A DNA stretch of 13,609 nucleotides from Euperipatoides rowelli (lineage: Eukaryota; Onychophora; Udeonychophora; Euonychophora; Peripatopsidae), in the NCBI GenBank assembly GCA_003024985.2, contig PXIH01S0000247.1. The stretch is one strand, 5' to 3'. Of the stretch, positions 1-8,388 are shown piece by piece (within the stretch, counting starts at the first letter, position 1; each line of letters starts with the position of its first letter). The notes beneath the pieces were generated by a model. It did not search any database, was not told the origin of the DNA, and saw nothing but the letters and a program-made list of their open reading frames with translations. Made by a program: the position numbers and the translations under genes.

Positions 1-303
1 TAATAATAAAAAAAAATTAAAAAAATCCGTTACATTTGACCTTTAATTTTATATTATTAACAAGTTCCTTAACATGGAGTTGTGTGCATGCCCGGCATCT
101 GCAAAATTTAAATGATAGTCTGTCAATAATTTTTCTTTACCTTGATTTTAGTTATTTTGATTTGAGTCTTTTCATCACTGAGTCTGAGGTAAATAAAGCC
201 TCTTTTTTACATTTTGTGTCGTTTGTTTATCATTGAGTCGTTTGTAATACGGGAGCTTAATAAGTGAATTTAGCAAAAAAATGAAAAATCCTACGCTGTA
301 ATT
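1..303. other. AT-rich stretch, no gene recognised
   Basis: A 66-codon open frame on the plus strand (36-236) shows no recognisable motif, no convincing start context and low-complexity codon content. I see no repeat, hairpin or RNA gene here. Confidence 0.6.
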
Positions 304-366
304 TTGATTTATGCCAAATGCCTCTTAGGGCGCCTATGGCAGCCATTGTTACTTTTAGTTATCAAT

Positions 367-414
367 ATTTTATTTTATTTTATTTACTTTATTTATTTTA
401 TTTGTTTTTTTTTT
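367..414. repeat. TTTTA-type simple repeat and T-run
   Basis: An imperfect run of TTTTA/TTTA units ends in a 12-base T-run. It explains the hydrophobic plus-strand open frame over 304-495, which is mostly Phe/Tyr/Ile from this repeat and is not treated as a gene. Confidence 0.8.
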
Positions 415-429
415 AACTGTAATAAGAGA

Positions 430-1005
430 TTTCATATTGAAGTCATGTTGTGCAAATGGATCTTCATCATTATGGACCGATCACAAGGCAGTTGACTGAT
501 TTTGGTTAAAATGCTAAGGTACGCATTTGAGCGTTTCTTTCGGACAAGGCCCTGATTGAGCGGTTCCAGTATCCTGTTGGCTGTTTGTTACTTATGAGGA
601 AATTTCTTATCANATAGTACTTTTTTAGTTTGTTTATTTGTTTTTTTTATTATGATTGGGCTGAAATTTCTGCCTGGTTCTATTTTTTTTTTTGTGCTCA
701 TTGGATGTTGTGACCCCTTACGTTAGTGTTCTTGATGGACTAATGTATTTCTCAAGCCTTACGGACTTTGAACGTCAATGGATAACGGTTGCCATCTGGT
801 TTATTACATGAGGAACTTTAGAAATGGTGAGGGTCGTCCGTATTCCTGATGAACTTTTTTATTTAACTGTGTAAATATTTCTGTGTAAATATCTTTTCAA
901 ATCAGATTTTATTTTATTTTGTAAATAGAGGCCACATCCGTTTGGGCTAGACCACTATATTGATTATAATGTGTTTGGTTGAATAAACAAATAATAATAA
1001 TAATT
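430..1005 (+). mobile_element. Possible 3' tail of a non-LTR retrotransposon
   Basis: This block is more GC-rich and more complex than its surroundings. It ends with a gene-like tail: an AGGCC...TGGGC segment near 930-950, then GAATAAAC, then a pure AAT microsatellite (990-1004). A 3'UTR closed by an AATAAA-like signal and a short tandem repeat, without long poly(A), is how many CR1/Jockey-type LINE copies end. No reverse-transcriptase motif is visible in the block and the left boundary is arbitrary. It could equally be the 3'UTR of an ordinary gene. One assembly 'n' lies at 613. Confidence 0.35.
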
Positions 1006-1095
1006 TAAAATAACTTAATTAGAATCAACTTTTTTATTAAGATTATTAACAAATATACACGATAGAATGTTTGTTTACCAGCAGATATATTTTTG

Positions 1096-1166
1096 TTTTT
1101 TTACGGCCATAAAAATGACTGAAAAAGGACAATTTTTTTTTTTTTTTTTACAGTACCGTAAAAAAA
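1096..1166. repeat. 71-bp unit bounded by 11-bp perfect inverted repeats
   Basis: TTTTTTTACGG at 1096-1106 and CCGTAAAAAAA at 1156-1166 are perfect reverse complements 49 bp apart. The interior includes a 17-base T-run (1133-1149). It could be a tiny terminal-inverted-repeat relic, but the T/A-rich arms and lack of an obvious target duplication make chance plausible. Confidence 0.35.
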
Positions 1167-1242
1167 TAAAATGAAAGATCCTGTATATAGTACAGAAACC
1201 TATCGCTTAAATTCAAAGTATTCCTATGGAAATTTGATACTC

Positions 1243-1319
1243 GATTTGAGTTATATAATTTAGGAACCAAACTATAACTCAAATCAAAGATTTGGTTTGT
1301 CATTTTGATTGGAAATGAC
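1243..1319. repeat. Cluster of three inverted repeats
   Basis: GATTTGAGTTATA (1243-1255) pairs perfectly with TATAACTCAAATC (1273-1285) across a 17-nt loop. ACCAAA (1266-1271) pairs with TTTGGT (1291-1296). GTCATTT (1299-1305) pairs with AAATGAC (1313-1319). The first two structures overlap, so they are alternatives rather than simultaneous stems. The sequence could be a relic of a foldback element or a structured transcript. No RNA family is recognised. Confidence 0.5.
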
Positions 1320-1422
1320 ATTTTATTTGAGATGATATATATCATTGCTGAATAATTTGTTGAAACTATCATTCTGTTATATTAGGAAAGTTTCCCTCTT
1401 GTGCGGAAAACTAGAAATGTAA

Positions 1423-3010
1423 ATGGTCACGCTGGTTTGTGAAGATATTTTGAAGCTAATCAATAAAAAGAACAAATCGTTTAAGGATGGTGTTGATAGT
1501 AAACTCATCAATGTATCGGTTAAGATCAAGAAAAGAGTATCTGATGCCAAGATAAAAGCGTTTAATATGTGTAACATAGATCGCAGGTCTTATGATTTCT
1601 ACCAGTTAATTTAAAAATGTACATGTAGTGTTATCAAAAATAATGGTTTGCTTTTCAGAGAAATCTTCAAATAAATCTGCGTTAAAAATTGGGGTTTATT
1701 TCAAGAGCATTGCCAATTCTGTTCCAAAACTTAATTTATGTAACTTGCCAGCTTATTTTCCTGGTAAGCCTATCAAACATATGTAACCAATTTTGGATTC
1801 TAAACCAGTTGCTGAAACTTCAGGTTAGAAATTTTTTTTCTTCAGATAGAATTCCTAATTTCATACTTCAGTACTTTGCTTATGAATTGTGTGAGCCAAT
1901 CACTAAAATCACCAATTTGTCGTTAGATGAGTATATCTGCCCTCATGAAAATGAAATTGTCATTGCTATCTTTAAAGTCAAGATGCCTTTAAACTCTAGC
2001 CAAATTATGCCTCTATCAATTTCTTCCAGAAATTCCTGGTCACATCGATCTTACACAGTTGTGGTTTTCCAAAAAGATCATCGTCACAATACATGATTGA
2101 GTATGTAGACTGTGGGTTGAAAGACATGGAAGATAGTAACTTGATAGCCATTACTATTGTAATGGAATTTAATAAAGCATTTAATTATGTTGATCATAAT
2201 ATTTTATGAAAGCACTACTAAAATATGTCTCCTCCTTCTCCTAACTTAGGGAAATGGCTAATTGGCTATCATCATTTATTTGGGACCGATTCCAGAATAT
2301 TAAATTACCAGAAACTAGTGAATTGTTTAGGTACAAATGTAGTAATGGGATCCCACAATGATCTGTCCTTAGTGGTCTAATTTTCACATTTACAACTAAT
2401 ATCATTGCATCTAATATTGAAATGGTACAAGTTTGTGACGATTTGATAGTTGTTTGCATAGGTAATAAGAATAATATTATTAGTATTACACAAATGGCAA
2501 TTGACAATATTGTTTCTGATTCTAAAAAGTGTGGTATGAGTCTTAATCCTAGTAAAGTGAATAGGGTGGATCAGGTATCAACCCTAGGTGTTAAAATCCA
2601 GAGTAACTTTAAGTTGATGACCATATTGCTTTACCCAAAGTTCTTAAAATATTTTTTTTATATTATATAAGCTAAAAAGGATGTGTGCTTTTATAGGCCT
2701 TGTATTTGAATATGCCTGTGTGGTATGGAATTATGCTTTAACCAAGCCACAAGTTGATATGTTGGAATGATTGCAGAAAAGAGCAGTGGAAATTATTCTG
2801 TGAAGTTCTTTTATAAACTACAAGAGATGTATTGCAAATAAAAGTTTGCCATCTAATTTTTTTGTGGTATTCAAGAATTTCACACCTATACTTGTTTTAA
2901 GGTGTCTTGTGTAAACACTAGATTTGCTAACAAGTTTTATGTTACTTATATCGGTACTAACAGATATGGAAGGATCACTTACCTGTGTTGTCTAAATTAT
3001 TGAATCTTCC
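1423..3010 (+). pseudogene. Degenerate non-LTR (LINE) reverse transcriptase
   Basis: The reverse transcriptase of a non-LTR retrotransposon, which copies its RNA into DNA at a nicked target, survives here as ordered fragments in several frames. Positions 1423-1614 may be the charged linker before the RT domain (weak). Positions 1827-2070 read IPNFILQYFAYELCEPI, followed by NSSQIMPLSIS, the counterpart of the 'YRPIS' block. Positions 2162-2209 read EFNKAFNYVDHNIL, matching the 'DFSKAFD-VDH' block with the catalytic Asp changed to Glu. In another frame 2257-2360 gives WLSSFIWDRFQ, then GIPQ followed by a TGA where the family has GIPQGSVL. VCDD (2431-2442) replaces YADD. Positions 2539-2620 give the 'LN-SK ... 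LGV' block. In a further frame 2687-2803 gives EYACVVWNYALTKPQ and LQKRAVEIIL. Frameshifts, internal stops and mutated motifs make it dead. The clade is probably CR1- or Jockey-like by motif style, which is inference. Confidence 0.88.
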
Positions 3011-3077
3011 TGAAGTAATCAATTAGTAATTCTTTTTTTTTTCTTAATGATTTATAATTGCAATTAAGGCCCACATA

Positions 3078-3483
3078 CAGAGCCTTTTTCAGGTAAAATG
3101 CTGCCCTAAGCAATTACTGTAAACTCCCCCTCCCCGACCCACACAAAAAAAACAGCGAACATAGCCTAATACTCTTGAAAACTAAGAAATTTCCAATGCT
3201 GACAATCATTGCACTTACCATGTGAGTGCAGGAGCATCATGTTCAAGTATAGAATGGGAAGGTTACAGGATTAAATGACCCATTGATTACTGGTGTAAGC
3301 AATGGGCTGCAAGTTGAGCTTTTACAGTTTTGTTGTTTTGCTGCACATGTTTGAAGCTGTAGGTGCATCATGCATGTCCACCATCCTTATGTAGTGTTAT
3401 AAATATTTTTTCCCCCCAACTGTCCCTTGCTTATTCTGCCCTGGGCAAATCCCCATGTTGCCCTCTCATAAAAAAAGGCCCTG
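3078..3483. mobile_element. Putative hAT-type non-autonomous element
   Basis: The left end starts CAGAGCCTTTTT (3078-3089). The right end, reverse complemented, starts CAGGGCCTTTTT, which is 11 of 12 identical. Both ends also carry a nearby GCCCT..GCAA motif. Outer CAGRGCC termini are usual for hAT elements. The 406 bp contain no transposase. No 8-bp target duplication is visible (CCCACATA on the left, GGTAGCCT on the right), so the boundaries may be eroded or the pairing coincidental. It lies immediately downstream of the LINE remnant. Confidence 0.42.
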
Positions 3484-3607
3484 GGTAGCCTATATACTGT
3501 ACCAAGTACACATTGCATATAGTTAAACTAACTTTGACTTAAAAAAATATTAAAAATTAATAATATGTAATTCGTTATTGCAATTTTTTTCCCCTTATTC
3601 ATTGAAA

Positions 3608-3658
3608 GAGAGAGAACTACCAACTCTAATAAATTGAAAAGTCTTTATTAGCTGGAAT
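3608..3658. repeat. 51-bp dispersed repeat, copy 1
   Basis: This block recurs in direct orientation at 5085-5136. The last 32 bp (3627-3658) are identical in both copies, and the preceding 19-20 bp match with a few changes and a one-base indel. Flanking sequences differ. It is probably a conserved piece of a longer interspersed element. Confidence 0.8.
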
Positions 3659-3800
3659 ATTTTTATGAAGGTTTCCCAAGCACTCATAACTGTATTGTTG
3701 TTCCTTATTCTCTTATTCCTGATGTCAACAAACTTGTTAATCCATTAGATTTTGTCATTTATAGTCCATAATAATATTGTTCATATAATATTATTTTTGA

Positions 3801-4136
3801 TCCATCCTAAATTCTCGTGTTGATCCTGCCAAGGATTTTAATCTAAAGACCACTTTTCTTGAACGGGAAAAGCTACTCGCATCATCGCATGATGGAGTTT
3901 ATTTTTTTTATAACTTCAGAAATCTCATTGATTTATATTACAACATTCATCCGAAAATATCAATGGATTATTTTTTTTTTCAGCAAGATAAATCTACACA
4001 TACTCAAAAAAAAAAAAAAAAAAAAATATTAAAAAAAATAAAGATTTTTAAAGGTAACTTAAATGTAATAAACTACTTGATGGTTATGATAAATCAAAAT
4101 CTGTCAGATTTCTGTTTTTTTTTTTTAACAAATTAG
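3801..4136 (+). other. 111-codon stop-free frame, unrecognised
   Basis: No stop codon interrupts this plus-strand frame from just after TGA (3798-3800) to TAG (4134-4136). The first ATG is at 3963, so no ordinary start exists for the whole frame. The first 55 or so codons are of mixed composition and include LNSRVDPAKDFNLK and FLEREKLLASSHDGVYFF. Later codons are low complexity because of a T-run (3971-3980) and a 21-base A-run (4006-4026). FQQDKSTHT at about 3978-4004 faintly recalls the QQD motif of Tc1-type transposases, but nothing else of that family follows. It may be an eroded exon or transposase fragment, or chance. Confidence 0.3.
4006..4026. repeat. 21-base A-run
   Basis: An uninterrupted poly(A) tract followed by TATTAAAAAAAATAAAG. 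It could be the tail of a retroposed copy ending here, but no source sequence or target duplication can be recognised upstream. Confidence 0.85.
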
Positions 4137-4608
4137 GAGAATTTCAAACAAGAACTTATTAGAAATGGAATTAATTTTTTGTTTGCTTTGATCTTGTTTA
4201 GTCAAGATTTAAAATGTCAGCACTTGATTGCTTCTAGAGAGTGATTATCTACAAGGAAGATTAAATAAAGTACATTTACAATCTCATTTCCTGATAAATC
4301 TTTCTCTTACTATCATTCATTCACAGATTTTAATTTTATTTATCCCAATTCTGCAAATGTGCATTACAGTGATAAAACTGTGGGAATGGTATGAAATAAA
4401 ATATAGAAATAATTTGATTTGTTTTTAAAAAAAATTCAAGTGGGGTGGGGGAGTTTAAACTGTTCAGTGTTCATCCTAGCCATTAGAGCTAAGAGCAGGT
4501 GACATGACATGCTAAATAATTATGGTGACCATAGTCCTTTATTTTATCTCACTGTCCTTTAGATTTTTTTTTTTCAAAAACAGCACTTTTGTCCTTAATT
4601 ATTTTATT
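4137..4608. other. AT-rich stretch, no gene recognised
   Basis: A 66-codon plus frame (4228-4428) has no known motif. A short G-rich tract (4441-4451) and a 13-bp inverted repeat with one central base, TATGGTGACCATA (4521-4533), are the only structured points seen. Confidence 0.6.
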
Positions 4609-4803
4609 TTGTCAACTGTACAGGTTTGGGTTTCTTTCATCCCAAAAAGACAAAAACAGGAGATTGAATCGATACAAAGAAGAACTGTTAAAATAATTCT
4701 TGGAAATAGGTTTACTAGTTATAATAAAGATCAAAAAAAAAATTAAATTATTAACTTTACAACAATAGTGTAGGGATATACAAAATATACTCATTGCCAA
4801 AGG
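4609..4803 (+). pseudogene. C-terminal fragment of a second LINE reverse transcriptase
   Basis: The frame from 4609 reads STVQVWVSFIPKRQKQEIES then IQRRTVKIILGNRFTSY. This matches the end of the LINE ORF2 protein after the RT palm, where the family has 'CSxVW ... IExIQRRAxxIIxGxxxxSY'. After an A-run and a frameshift, IKLLTLQQ, a stop, CRDIQNI follows (about 4741-4796), like the family's 'LxLLTLxxRRxxL'. The catalytic RT core is absent, so this is a 5'-truncated or eroded copy, separate from the one at 1423-3010 because it repeats the same protein segment. It ends where a hAT-like fragment begins. Confidence 0.78.
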
Positions 4804-4969
4804 CGGATTTACGAGTGGGCACAACTGGCACACACCTAGGCCCCATTTTTGAGTGGCCCTACTCTAATTTTTAATTTTTTATTTTATATAATATACACAG
4901 ACTTTGTAAGTTTTATCTATGTTTTTAAACATTAGTTAGTGGCCCCCAATTTTGATGGACCCTACCCCT
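4797..4969. mobile_element. hAT-like transposon terminal fragment
   Basis: The segment begins CCAAAGGCGGATTTACGAG, followed by GGGCACAACTGGCACACACC. This is the style of terminal sequence (CAGGGGCGGATTTACG...) found in many animal hAT-type elements. Two direct copies of a GGCCCC-rich motif lie inside: 4839-4864 and 4941-4968, both of the form GGCCCC..TTTTGA..GG.CCTAC. No matching inverted right end and no transposase are seen. The family assignment comes from recall of terminal patterns, not from a search. Confidence 0.4.
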
Positions 4970-5084
4970 AAATAATAGAATAAAATAATGGTTATACAAC
5001 AAATATCAAAATATTTTTTAGAGTTAACTTCTCTTTGAGACAAAAGTTTTTTACATTAGCCTATTAAAGTTTCAATATTAAAAT

Positions 5085-5136
5085 GAGAGATAACTAAGAA
5101 CTCGTAATAAATTGAAAAGTCTTTATTAGCTGGAAT
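5085..5136. repeat. 51-bp dispersed repeat, copy 2
   Basis: Second copy of the sequence at 3608-3658. Positions 5105-5136 are identical to 3627-3658. Downstream sequence (5137 onward) does not match the downstream of copy 1. Confidence 0.8.
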
Positions 5137-5321
5137 CATCCTATACAAATTACAATCAGTAAAAAGTGTTTCTTGAAAGTCATGAAAATTGTTTTCCAAT
5201 GCTAAAGAAATAGCTTCCAGAACAATTTACTCACAGGAACTGACTATTGTTTCTAGCAATGAAAAAAAAAATTGCATTTAAAAACCTCCAAATTTAATTT
5301 TTTTTTTTTTTTTTTTAAATT

Positions 5322-5375
5322 CCACCAGGGCTTTGACCCTGAACCCTGCTGGAGGTATCCAGACCCCCTTCTGGA
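5322..5375. repeat. GC-rich hairpin island, probable transposon piece
   Basis: In very AT-rich surroundings this island holds CAGGG/CCCTG and TCCAGA(5358-5363)/TCTGGA(5370-5375) inverted repeats, and CCACCAGGG facing CCCTGCTGG. Phrases such as CCCTGAACCCTGCTGG resemble the C-rich interiors of animal DNA transposons. It follows an 18-base T-run. No ends or target duplication are visible. Confidence 0.4.
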
Positions 5376-5938
5376 CTGTTATATTCTCAATGACAGTTAA
5401 ATAGTTTTTTATTTCTAAATTCCATGTTGACTACAGTTCAAACTAAAATTATTGTTCTTTCTATTCTTATTTCAAGGTAATCAGCAAATTAAATGTTCAG
5501 GAAAAAGAATAAGTCATTGAAAATTTACAGATAAATTCCTATTGCTATGACAAATATTCATCATGGAAACCATTAAGTTTTCCTTGTATGCTAGCTAAAT
5601 TAAACTCAAGGTTAAGTTGATTGTATCAGTAATGGGCTTTATTGAGTACGGTATTCATTAAAACAACATTATTTTAATTAAATATAAAATGGTACAAGTT
5701 GATGGATATTTCAGAACGAAACAAAAACTTAAGGTATTTCTTTTTAATTTTAAGCACTGTTATCTTGCAGTAAAATTGATAAAAAAAATGTTTTGTGATT
5801 TTGTGCCTGTTCTCCTAAATGGCTGAATAAATTTTGGAGCAAGTGTATGAATCACTGACTCAAATAGATATTTCATCTAGTGCTTCTGTAATTAATACAT
5901 AGGGCACATTTATTATTATTATCATATTTCACTGGTTG
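5376..5938. other. AT-rich stretch, nothing recognised
   Basis: No open frame of note, repeat pair, RNA gene or splice-like exon was found on either strand. Confidence 0.6.
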
Positions 5939-5995
5939 TTATTATTACACACTAATAGTATGTAATAATAATATAATAGGATAGTAATAATCCTA
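5939..5995. repeat. Two adjacent inverted repeats
   Basis: TTATTATTACA (5939-5949) and TGTAATAATAA (5961-5971) are perfect 11-bp arms around an 11-nt loop. TAGGAT (5977-5982) and ATCCTA (5990-5995) form a second, smaller stem. The arms are low complexity, so significance is modest. Confidence 0.5.
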
Positions 5996-7132
5996 GAATT
6001 TTTCTATTTTGATAAGGGGAAAAAATATCCAAATATTAAATCAAATGATATATAGTAACAAGAAGGGGGGTGGATTCTCATTCAAATTCTATATTTCTTC
6101 AGGATTGTTGGTGGCTGGAAAATATGAAGTTAAGAGAAGGACTTATATCTTTGACACCTAAATACTTTAGTCTTATTTTGAATGAACAATATTTTGCAAT
6201 AACCAGTTTTACTATAATTGCACTGTCACAGAGAGCAGTGAGTCGAATAAAAGAGCACAACATTCTAATAAGTTTGTAGTCATCATGAGTCCTAAATCCT
6301 GATATTGTAAAACACAGCATTGTATTACAGTATTAAAATTACTGTAGATTTTAAAATTAAAAATAGATCATTGTTATAAAAATACTACAGTTTTGATGTA
6401 AGTTTTTTTTAAATGATACATATATAAAGTTATTGTTTAAATATTTGATTTAAACTACATCACAGAAATACTCGTAAAAATGACCAATTGTAGATTTTAT
6501 GGTTTTCTTCTGCAGAAAATAGTTTTTTATCGAAGCAGAAAAACACAGCCTTTAACCATTAATAGTTTTACTATTATTTTTTTATTATATGAATTATTGT
6601 CTAAATGCTCACCATGATAGATATCTTGAAACAGGTTAATTAAAATAAGAGGAATCAAACTCGCAGCAAATAATAAAAATGGTTTCAGTGGATAAAAAAA
6701 ACTGATTGTCTATGCTGGTAGCAGGTCTGATTTGCCTTCTATGATAGCAAAGGCATTGAAGTTTGAAATGAGAATCCTGGCTTCGGGAGTATTCAATGAA
6801 CCAAACTTGCTTTAAACTCACCAGACAATATATTGATATCCCAGCAAGAAAAACTAAGACAAGAAATAAAAACCTTTAATTGTGAAGTTTTTTTCTTCCC
6901 AACATACTTGTAACTCCAACAGCAGAACAGGGGTATATATTCTTCACGTTAAACTGAAAATCTTCCTGAAGTGCAAGAAGATTCTTCCCGAGTACTCTTT
7001 TTTTTTTAAACATTAATAAAGGAATAATAATTTAGGTAATTAGTAAATTATAATTAAGTTAAATTATAGTTATATGTCTAACTATTCAAATAATGCTTAT
7101 GTTTGATCAAGTATTCAATTTTTTTTAATCAG
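5996..7132. other. AT-rich stretch, only weak open frames
   Basis: A plus frame at 6070-6279 (69 codons) and an overlapping minus frame at 6099-6320 (73 codons) are both unrecognised and cannot both be coding. A plus frame at about 6690-6810 (including SRSDLPSMIAKALKFEMRIL) and a minus frame at 6636-6821 overlap in the same way. Positions 6928-6944 form a 17-bp inverted repeat (one mismatch) with 7192-7208. No gene is called. Confidence 0.55.
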
Positions 7133-7189
7133 ATGCCTCAATTTCTTCCCGATGGCAAAACTCTTTCTGAGCTGTTTGCTCGCACTTTG
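7133..7189 (+). CDS. Candidate 57-nt internal exon
   Basis: A pyrimidine-rich acceptor (ATTTTTTTTAATCAG, ending 7132) precedes this stretch, and a strong donor, GTAAGA, begins at 7190. The 57 nt read as 19 codons in phase 0, MPQFLPDGKTLSELFARTL, with balanced codons unlike the AT-rich surroundings. A second frame is also open. A possible next acceptor (TTGTATCATTGCAG) ends at 7518. No homologue is recognised. Without transcript evidence or flanking exons this remains a hypothesis. A chance acceptor-donor pair around a short open frame is quite possible in this many bases. Confidence 0.27.
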
Positions 7190-7518
7190 GTAAGAATATA
7201 CACCCCTGCAGCAGGAACAAACCATTGATTTCCACTTTGTAAGAGCTTAATTGCTGCCAATCAGGAAGTTAAGCAATAATACGGTAATAATATTAACTAT
7301 AAAATTAAAGCCCTAAACCAGTCAGAAATTTACTGCCAAACAAAAAACAAAATATTTACTAGAAAAAAAAAAAAGTACTGCCACTGGTGGATCTCATTAG
7401 TATCTCCATTTATAATGGATGGATTGTACCCTTTTTCAAATTATCTAAGACAGATGACTAATGAATTTATACAACAGGGAAATATAATTAAATAAACCTA
7501 TTATTTGTATCATTGCAG

Positions 7519-7578
7519 TCCAGAAGCTACCACTCTATCATTATATTTACCAGCCATGCATTAACTAAAAATGTTTAA
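7519..7578 (+). CDS. Possible terminal exon after 7133-7189
   Basis: If an intron runs from GTAAGA (7190) to TTGCAG (7518), the reading continues in phase as SRSYHSIIIFTSHALTKNV and stops at TAA (7576-7578). The match of frame and the acceptor sequence are the only support. The residues resemble nothing I know. Confidence 0.15.
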   Translation, partial: SRSYHSIIIFTSHALTKNV

Positions 7579-8388
7579 ACTTCAAGATTGTTGTCTAGAT
7601 TTATACTTGATTGGAGATAATCTAAAAGAACTAGAACTATAAATATACTCTTTCACAGGGGAAATGATTTTTCCTGTGAAAAGTGCAGAAAAAATCTTTT
7701 TTTTTTCCCATACAAAAATCATGTTTAATGTCAACACTGAGTGTTACTTCTATTTGAGAAAAAAAAAGAGGAAGTTGTAAAATTTTTATGTTGAATGCTG
7801 TATTATTTATATATCGTTCCACTGGATGATCTATTTGCTAATGGAATGATTTGGCTCATTTCTTATCAGCTCATCGCTGAATTGTGTTTTTCATGAGTGG
7901 AAAAAAATATCAAGGGAGCAAAGCACAGTGTTTGTACAGAGTAACTTCACTTCATACTTTAAGCTCTAAGAAAGTTATGTGAAATTCACAGGTGCATAAT
8001 CTAATTCACATCATTCAGAAAGGATTAAAATGAAATGTTACCTAAAGTGTCCAGATGTTGATAAAGAAAAAGTGAAACACAAATCAAACATTTTTATTTT
8101 GATGAGCTTTTTTTAGGCTGTTTGGAAGTTTTATTAATGTCATAACCTTTTTTTAACGTATGAACGTTTAATTTAATTATCAAGGTAATTTTCTTGCAAC
8201 CAGTCTTGATTGTTTTGTGCATATTTCTTATAAGCATGTCATAAAACCAAAATGCCAGACATTTATGATCTATTGACTAAAATGGAACATGAAACATATG
8301 AAAAAGTAGGTCTGTCCAGCCAAAATTGGGATGTTTAGCTGTTAAGGGTGTCATAACTATGTAGTATCTTATGTAGTTTGGTTATCCA
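7579..8388. other. AT-rich stretch with one 9-bp hairpin
   Basis: TTTCACAGG (7651-7659) pairs with CCTGTGAAA (7673-7681). A minus-strand 61-codon frame (7637-7822) crosses this hairpin and has no recognisable motif. Nothing else stands out. Confidence 0.6.

Noticed and set aside
1689-2096. Intact 135-residue protein
   Set aside because: The frame matches only the N-terminal part of a LINE reverse transcriptase, whose later blocks continue in other frames, so it is part of a broken gene rather than a gene of its own.
3975-4010. FQQDKSTHT as a Tc1 transposase catalytic block
   Set aside because: The phenylalanines come from a T-run and no other block of the family is found before or after it, so the resemblance is not enough to name the frame.
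4441-4451. G-quadruplex at the GGGG-T-GGGGG tract
   Set aside because: Only two G-runs are present; four are needed.
6070-6320. Overlapping plus (69-codon) and minus (73-codon) open frames, with a pyrimidine tract and CAG before the plus frame
   Set aside because: Two opposite-strand frames of equal length in AT-rich DNA, neither with recognisable motifs, and no donor or partner exon.
6636-6821. Minus 61-codon frame and opposing plus frame containing SRSDLPSMIAKALKFEMRIL
   Set aside because: The plus frame looks protein-like but is under 40 codons, lacks clear splice sites and matches nothing I know.
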